9,814 bases of DNA from assembly GCA_024404415.1 (NCBI GenBank), contig JAKSPX010000038.1:1-9814 (forward strand). The letters run 5' to 3'. Both the position numbers and the translations under genes were made by a program. Each line of letters starts with the position of its first letter. The stretch's first letter is position 1. The notes under the pieces were generated by a model. That model ran no database searches, was not told the DNA's origin, and saw only the letters and a program-made list of their open reading frames with translations. Positions 5,988-9,814 of this stretch are shown in pieces. Source of the stretch: Clostridia bacterium. Its GTDB lineage: Bacteria > Bacillota > Clostridia > Oscillospirales > QAMX01.

Positions 5988-7359
5988 GCGCCGAATACGC
6001 CTCTTTTCGCTCCTTTTTGCCCTTATCTTACTTCTCTCCTCCTGCTCCGAGTCCTTTTCCGTCTTTCCGGATTTAGAAACGACAAAAGAGGCGGAAAGCG
6101 GCGGTGTCCTCTCCGACGGGAGTGAGTCGCCTTCTGTGCTCTCCGCCGGGTTCTGCCCCTCCAAAGGCAAAGTCACCCTCCCGGTGATCCCCATCGGCTT
6201 TTCGGACGCACCCTTCACGGCGGATATGCTGGTCGCCTTGAAGGTGGCGCTCAACTCGGAAGCCCCCGGTTCCAAAACCTCGGGCGGTGCGGCTGGAAGC
6301 GTCTCTTCCTTCTATAAGGAATCCTCCTACGGCGCGCTCGACCTCTCCTTTGACGTCCTTCCGACCGTCACCATGACCCTGCCGAGTTTTGTTCACCAGT
6401 TCCTCTTCCGCCATGGAGACAGCGCGCGCACCGACGCCGTCCTCTCCCGCGCCATGAAAAAACTGGATGGCGAGGTGGATTTCTCCCGGTACGATTCTGA
6501 CGGCAACGGCGCGCTCGACGGCGTCATGCTCATTTACTCCGTCCCGGAGGAAAGTGAGGCCGAAAAGACCCTCTGGTGGTCGTGGTTTGACTACACCTGG
6601 CGCACCGAATCCTACGACTGCATCCGCCCGATGGGCTACGTCTGGTCCTCTTCCTCCTGCCTTTATAGCTTCTCGGATTTCTCCATGACTGAGGAGATCG
6701 ACCCCTACATCCTCATCCACGAGACCGGCCATCTCTTCGGCCTCGAGGATTATTATGACACCGACCCGGAAAACGGTACAACGGGTGGCCTCGCGTATTT
6801 TGACATGATGGACGCCGACTTCGGCGACCACAACCCCTTCTCCAAATACCAGCTCGGCTGGGTGGAACCGACCGTCGTCACCGAAGCGGGCGAATACGAC
6901 ATCCGTGATTTCTCCGCCTCCGGCGACTGCCTCCTCATCCCGTTCGGGGATTTTGAGGGCTTCGGCTCGGAATACGTCCTCATCGACCTCTTCACCCCCT
7001 CCGGCCTCGGCGTGCTCGCACCCTACTGGTTCGGCATCACAACGCCCATCATCCGGGTCTGGCACGTGGACGCCGACGTCATAGAGGGTATGCGCCTGGA
7101 TCAATATGAGAATTTAGCGGGCTTCTTTGTGTCCGACAATTCCTCCTCCGGGCACAAGCTCCTATCCTACGTGGAGGCCGACGGGAACGGATCGCTGGAT
7201 CAGGACGACGCTTACGCCGAAGCTTCCGATTTTTTCTCCATCGGGAGCGTCATCGAAGGCATTACCTCCTATTCCGGCTCGCCTCTCCCCTTCACCATTG
7301 AGGTCTCGTCCATAAAAAACGGCAGCGCGCATCTTGTTCTGACACGCGCCGCCGAGTGA
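5977..7359 (+). CDS. M6-like zinc metalloprotease lipoprotein
   Basis: Predicted envelope-anchored, secreted zinc protease of 460 residues. The N-terminus is a lipoprotein signal: MRNKRRIR, a hydrophobic core (9-20) and a lipobox LSSC with Cys23 as the lipidation site. A Ser/Glu/Gly-rich spacer (about 24-60) precedes the catalytic domain. HETGHLFGLEDYYD (248-261) gives HExxH with His248, Glu249 and His252, plus the HxxGxxD extension (Gly255, Asp258) seen in M6 (immune inhibitor A-like) peptidases. Downstream, FDMMDADFGDHNPFSKYQLGW resembles the M6 Met-turn block ending in K-x-x-LGW; Met277/Met278 are the likely turn. Two EF-hand-like calcium loops are visible: DSDGNGALD (173-181) and EADGNGSLD (400-408). 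The substrate is unknown. It overlaps ribF by 11 nt and is the last gene of the operon, which is not part of the usual cluster. The family call is good at motif level but not certain. Confidence 0.8.
   Translation: MRNKRRIRLFSLLFALILLLSSCSESFSVFPDLETTKEAESGGVLSDGSESPSVLSAGFCPSKGKVTLPVIPIGFSDAPFTADMLVALKVALNSEAPGSKTSGGAAGSVSSFYKESSYGALDLSFDVLPTVTMTLPSFVHQFLFRHGDSARTDAVLSRAMKKLDGEVDFSRYDSDGNGALDGVMLIYSVPEESEAEKTLWWSWFDYTWRTESYDCIRPMGYVWSSSSCLYSFSDFSMTEEIDPYILIHETGHLFGLEDYYDTDPENGTTGGLAYFDMMDADFGDHNPFSKYQLGWVEPTVVTEAGEYDIRDFSASGDCLLIPFGDFEGFGSEYVLIDLFTPSGLGVLAPYWFGITTPIIRVWHVDADVIEGMRLDQYENLAGFFVSDNSSSGHKLLSYVEADGNGSLDQDDAYAEASDFFSIGSVIEGITSYSGSPLPFTIEVSSIKNGSAHLVLTRAAE
7312..7353 (-). terminator. 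Intrinsic terminator for the DUF3048 gene, embedded in the opposing protease gene
   Basis: Read on the - strand, GGCGGCGCG (7353-7345) pairs with CGCGCTGCC (7329-7321), giving 9 bp with one G-U pair. The stem can extend by three weaker pairs, leaving a loop of about 9 nt. It is followed at once by GTTTTTTAT (7320-7312). The stem starts 20 nt past the DUF3048 stop codon. On the + strand the G-U pair becomes an A-C mismatch and no U tract follows, so it should act only for the - strand transcript. All of it lies within the last codons of the + strand protease gene. Confidence 0.72.
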
Positions 7360-7373
7360 TCAACTGTATTTCC

Positions 7374-8522
7374 TTATTCAAAATCTATTTTGCTTCCCGT
7401 CGGCGCGAAGGCCATATAGGTCTTGCCGACGCCAATCTCAAGCGGCGTGCCGTCTTTTTCCGAGAAGGTAAAAGGCGATGCGTCGCTTTTCTTTTCCCAG
7501 TCGATCGGGATATACTTCCCGCCGCAGACAAAATAGCCTTCTCCGCTTCCCGGCACCTTGGTGACCACGTGGGTGGAGCCGTCGCCCTTGTCCTTCGTGT
7601 CGATCAGGAGGATGACGAGATTGCGGAAGGAGAGATCTTCCTCGGTAGCCGCGTCCATCAGGCGTTTTTCGCCGTTGAGGCCGGAATAGGTGCCCTTTTC
7701 CGCGTCATAGCTCAGGGTCGTGGTCTTGCTCCCGACGCCGAACTTGATCTTCACCTTTTCGGACTTTTCGCCGCTCTCCGGCGTGCCGTCATTCGTGAAT
7801 TTCAGGAAGGATTCGTAGCCCTCCTCATGCTCGGTGCGCGTCACGAGGTTTTGTAGCTTACTTTCCAGCGTGTCGGGCTTGAGCATCAGGCTGTGCTCAT
7901 AAGCCATGGTCTTGCGGCGCACCTCGTCGCGGTAGGTGCAGGAAGCGCCCTTGCTGAGAAGATTGATGTAGGTAAGGCCCAGCTCCGAAACGCGGTCATA
8001 GGCTACCTTAGGCCCGCCCGCGCTGATGAGGATGGCATCCATGCCCGAGACCGCGTCGGCGATGTTGACGCGCACACTTCTGGTGCCGCCGATGGCGGGT
8101 TCGGTGCCGTCAAGTCCCTGATAAAGCGCGCAGAAGCGCGTGATGGTGATGGTGACCATCCACTCGATCAACACGTCCGCCGCGGCGAGGCCCTCCTGCG
8201 GGCTTGCTTTAGCTGTGTTGCCGATGATGACGGCGTAGGGACGGCGTCTGGAAAGCGCTTCATCGCATTCCTCGCCGGTGAGCGGATTGGTGAATTCCGG
8301 CGTTGTCTCCTCCGGCTCCGGCGGCAGGATGGGCTCCTGTTCGCTCTCGGGTTCACTCTCAGGCTCACTTTCCGTTTCCGGCGGCAGGATTGATTCCGTT
8401 TCTTCGGGGAGAAATTCCACTGCGCTCTCCGGTGTTTCTGCCGGTCTTTCCGCGCAGGAGGCAAGCACGGAAAAGAGCATCGCTCCGCATAAAATAGCCG
8501 CTGTGAGACGTATTTGCTTCAT
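7374..8522 (-). CDS. yerB: DUF3048 (YerB-family) lipoprotein
   Basis: Predicted surface lipoprotein of 382 residues and unknown biochemical function. The signal peptide starts MKQIR, followed by a hydrophobic core and lipobox LASC with Cys23. A disordered acidic Pro/Glu/Ser linker (about 24-78) contains ESEP repeats flanked by two ILPPE copies. The N-terminal DUF3048 domain shows RPYAVIIGN (94-102), PQEGLAAAD (108-116), TRF, and IGGTRSVR (144-151), matching the family's PQSGL...ITRF...IGPVRSAR pattern. The C-terminal DUF3048 domain (about 230-382) ends with KYIPIDWEKKS and GVGKTYMAF. I chose the ATG at 8522 because AAAGGA lies 8 nt upstream and it gives a clean signal peptide; ATGs at 8528 and 8531 would add only two or three residues. 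The gene has its own promoter and converges on the protease gene with a 14-nt gap. The symbol reflects family membership, not proven orthology. Confidence 0.87.
   Translation of the reverse strand: MKQIRLTAAILCGAMLFSVLASCAERPAETPESAVEFLPEETESILPPETESEPESEPESEQEPILPPEPEETTPEFTNPLTGEECDEALSRRRPYAVIIGNTAKASPQEGLAAADVLIEWMVTITITRFCALYQGLDGTEPAIGGTRSVRVNIADAVSGMDAILISAGGPKVAYDRVSELGLTYINLLSKGASCTYRDEVRRKTMAYEHSLMLKPDTLESKLQNLVTRTEHEEGYESFLKFTNDGTPESGEKSEKVKIKFGVGSKTTTLSYDAEKGTYSGLNGEKRLMDAATEEDLSFRNLVILLIDTKDKGDGSTHVVTKVPGSGEGYFVCGGKYIPIDWEKKSDASPFTFSEKDGTPLEIGVGKTYMAFAPTGSKIDFE
8339..8374 (-). repeat. Three 12-nt tandem repeats encoding ESEP-type units
   Basis: On the + strand the units are GTTCGCTCTCGG (8339-8350), GTTCACTCTCAG (8351-8362) and GCTCACTTTCCG (8363-8374). 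On the coding strand they give the four-residue Glu/Ser/Pro period of the DUF3048 linker. They sit between two identical 14-nt copies of TCCGGCGGCAGGAT (8317-8330 and 8377-8390) that encode the two ILPPE segments. Confidence 0.75.
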
Positions 8523-8530
8523 GACCATCA

Positions 8531-8536
8531 TCCTTT
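8531..8536 (-). promoter_or_regulatory. Ribosome binding site of the DUF3048 gene
   Basis: AAAGGA on the - strand lies 8 nt before the ATG at 8522. A second purine run, AAGGGA (8541-8536), could serve the ATG at 8528 with 7 nt spacing, so the exact start within three closely spaced ATGs is not fully settled. Confidence 0.6.
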
Positions 8537-8551
8537 CCCTTGATTTTCTTC

Positions 8552-8580
8552 ATCATATCACAGTTTCCTGCACTTTTCAA
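8552..8580 (-). promoter_or_regulatory. Sigma-70/SigA-type promoter with extended -10 for the DUF3048 gene
   Basis: On the - strand the -35 box TTGAAA (8580-8575) and the -10 box TATGAT (8557-8552) are separated by exactly 17 nt. The spacer ends in TGA, giving the extended -10 form TGnTATGAT. Each box differs from consensus at one base. Transcription would begin near 8545, leaving a leader of roughly 20 nt that carries the ribosome binding site. It lies immediately beyond the antiporter gene's terminator, so the DUF3048 gene is an independent unit. Confidence 0.8.
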
Positions 8581-8585
8581 GCCTC

Positions 8586-8631
8586 ATAAAATGGAAATAG
8601 CGCCCCGCCTTCCCGAAAGAAGGCGGGGCGC
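8586..8631 (-). terminator. Intrinsic terminator of the NhaC-family antiporter gene
   Basis: A perfect 13-bp inverted repeat: GCGCCCCGCCTTC (8600-8612) pairs with GAAGGCGGGGCGC (8619-8631) around a 6-nt loop. On the - strand the stem is followed by TATTTCCATTTTAT (8599-8586), a U-rich but interrupted tail. It starts 17 nt past the antiporter stop codon. On the + strand no T tract follows, so it acts on the - strand transcript. Confidence 0.85.
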
Positions 8632-8648
8632 GGCGCATTGGGGGACGA

Positions 8649-9814
8649 TCAGGCAGTCTTTTTCGCGGTGATCGCCTTGATAACAAAGAGGGTCGCAAGG
8701 GTGAGAATAATACCAAGCGGCAGGAGGATGTACCACGCGTGGACAAAACCCGCCACGATGTAGTTCACAAACGAGATAGCCGCAACGGTGACGGCGTAGG
8801 GGATCTGGGTGGAGACGTGCTGAACGTGGTCACACCCCGCACCGGCGGAGGCCATGATGGTGGTATCCGAGATCGGCGAGCAGTGGTCGCCGCAGACAGC
8901 GCCCGCGAGGCAGGCGGAGATGCCGATGATGAGAAGCTGGGGATCGTTTTCGAAGATCGGGAGCACGATGGGGATCAGGATGCCGAAGGTGCCCCACGAA
9001 GTGCCGGTGGCAAAAGCCATGAAGCAGGCCACCACAAAGATGACCGCCGGGAGCATGGCGAAGAGGCCCTTGGCCGCGCCTTCCATAAGTCCCTTGACGA
9101 ACATATCCGCGCCGAGAAGACCGGTCATGCTCTTGAGGGTGACGGCAAATGTGAGGATGAGAAGCGCCGGAACCATGGCGTTGAAGCCCTTGATGATGCA
9201 GTCCATCGCGCCCTTGAAGTCGATGACGCGGCGCGCCATGAGGTAGATAATGGCAAAGAGCAGCGCGACCAGCGACCCCCACGGCAGGGCGACGAAGGCA
9301 TCGGTATTGCCGAAGGAGAGGATCAGGTTGTGGAAGCCTTCGCTTTCCGCATCCCAGAATCCGCCGACATAGACCATGCCGAGCACGCACATGATGATGA
9401 GAACGATGATCGGAATGAGCATATCCCAAAGGGTGGCCTTGGTCTCCTTGGCGGCGACCATGGTGCCTTCCTTGACGCCAAGGTCATTTTCCTTGAGCGC
9501 CTTGATCTCGGCAGCCGCCATCGGACCGTAATCAAAGCCCATGATAACCAGTGCGATGACAAATACGATGGTGAAGAGCGAATAGAAGTTATAAGGGATG
9601 GCTTTGATGAAGAGCTGGATACCATCGACATTGAGGTCGGCGGCAACGCCGGTGACAGCCGCGGCCCAGGAGGAGATCGGCGCGATCATGCAGACCGGGG
9701 CGGCGGTGGCGTCGATGATGTAAGCAAGCTTGGAGCGGGAAAGCTTATGCTGGTCGGTGACCGGGCTCATGACCGAGCCGACGGTCAGGCAGTTGAAATA
9801 GTCGTCCACGAAGA
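8649..9814 (-). CDS. nhaC: NhaC-family Na+/H+ antiporter (5' end outside the window)
   Basis: Multi-pass inner-membrane antiporter of the NhaC family (Pfam Na_H_antiporter). The 387 C-terminal residues are visible. The frame is open to the window edge, reading FVDDYFNCLTVG; the GTG at 9809 is an internal Val, and about 100 N-terminal residues are probably missing. Hallmarks: the DDYFN...G block, SKLAYIIDATAAPVCMIAPI, a transmembrane segment with FATGTSWGTFGILIPI, and CGDHCSPISDTTIMASAGAG followed by HVSTQIPY, the most conserved signature of the family. About ten hydrophobic segments are visible (near residues 31-56, 75-91, 128-150, 176-192, 210-226, 250-266, 272-288, 291-306, 338-356 and 358-378), ending in a basic tail KAITAKKTA. 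Family members exchange sodium for protons; some relatives (MleN, amino-acid exchangers) carry organic substrates, so the exact substrate is not certain. Confidence 0.9.
   Translation of the reverse strand, partial: FVDDYFNCLTVGSVMSPVTDQHKLSRSKLAYIIDATAAPVCMIAPISSWAAAVTGVAADLNVDGIQLFIKAIPYNFYSLFTIVFVIALVIMGFDYGPMAAAEIKALKENDLGVKEGTMVAAKETKATLWDMLIPIIVLIIMCVLGMVYVGGFWDAESEGFHNLILSFGNTDAFVALPWGSLVALLFAIIYLMARRVIDFKGAMDCIIKGFNAMVPALLILTFAVTLKSMTGLLGADMFVKGLMEGAAKGLFAMLPAVIFVVACFMAFATGTSWGTFGILIPIVLPIFENDPQLLIIGISACLAGAVCGDHCSPISDTTIMASAGAGCDHVQHVSTQIPYAVTVAAISFVNYIVAGFVHAWYILLPLGIILTLATLFVIKAITAKKTA

Noticed and set aside
6073..7104. - strand open frame (343 residues) opposite the metalloprotease gene
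   Set aside because: Composition is typical of an antisense shadow (Gly/Glu/Val/Asp-rich). It has no ribosome binding site or domain, and the + strand frame carries a signal peptide and HExxH motif.
7398..7431. Two-part inverted repeat (CGTCGGC with GCCGACG, plus AAGGCC with GGTCTT) just past the protease gene, considered as the operon's + strand terminator
   Set aside because: It has an asymmetric internal bulge, no T tract follows, and it lies inside the DUF3048 coding sequence. It is possible but unsupported.
7356..7856. + strand open frame that would overlap the protease stop by 4 nt and look like the next operon gene
   Set aside because: It starts with GTG and lies antisense to the DUF3048 coding region, whose protein matches a known family. 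The translation shows no domain, so the apparent coupling is chance.

Overview
The window reads as part of a chromosome from a GC-rich member of the Bacillota (most likely Clostridia). Two things point there: the gene order ylxQ-infB-rbfA-nrnA-truB-ribF, which is the tail of the classic Bacillota nusA/infB cluster, and a DUF3048 (YerB-type) lipoprotein, a family typical of these bacteria. Codons strongly prefer C or G in third position throughout. No gene stands out in composition, and I see no transposase, integrase, tRNA, rRNA or CRISPR array. The exact genus cannot be told from the sequence.

Positions 1-7359 (+ strand) form one tightly packed transcription unit. It starts inside a YlxQ/L7Ae-type RNA-binding protein gene and continues with infB (IF2), rbfA (30S maturation), nrnA (DHH-family nanoRNase/pAp phosphatase), truB (tRNA psi55 synthase), ribF (FMN/FAD synthesis) and a lipid-anchored M6-like zinc metalloprotease. 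Stop and start codons overlap at four junctions (4, 7, 4 and 11 nt) and are 5 nt apart at rbfA/nrnA. The only real gap is 69 nt between infB and rbfA, and it holds a terminator-like hairpin. The unit therefore couples initiation, ribosome assembly, tRNA modification and RNA turnover to flavin cofactor synthesis, with an envelope protease appended as a lineage-specific last gene.

Positions 7374-9814 are on the - strand and face the operon. The rightmost gene is a 5'-truncated NhaC-family Na+/H+ antiporter ending in a strong intrinsic terminator (8586-8631). Just beyond it lies a near-consensus extended -10 promoter (8552-8580) driving a DUF3048 lipoprotein gene. That gene ends 14 nt from the end of the protease gene. 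Its own terminator appears to lie inside the last codons of the protease gene, on the opposite strand.

Most of the window is ordinary housekeeping sequence. I found no convincing undescribed system. The items most worth a second look are the two oddly placed terminators (inside the infB operon, and inside an opposing coding sequence), the operon-tail metalloprotease lipoprotein, and a few changed residues in conserved motifs (TruB Asp-Glu instead of Asp-Pro; DUF3048 Thr-Ile-Thr in place of the usual Glu-Gly-Gly).
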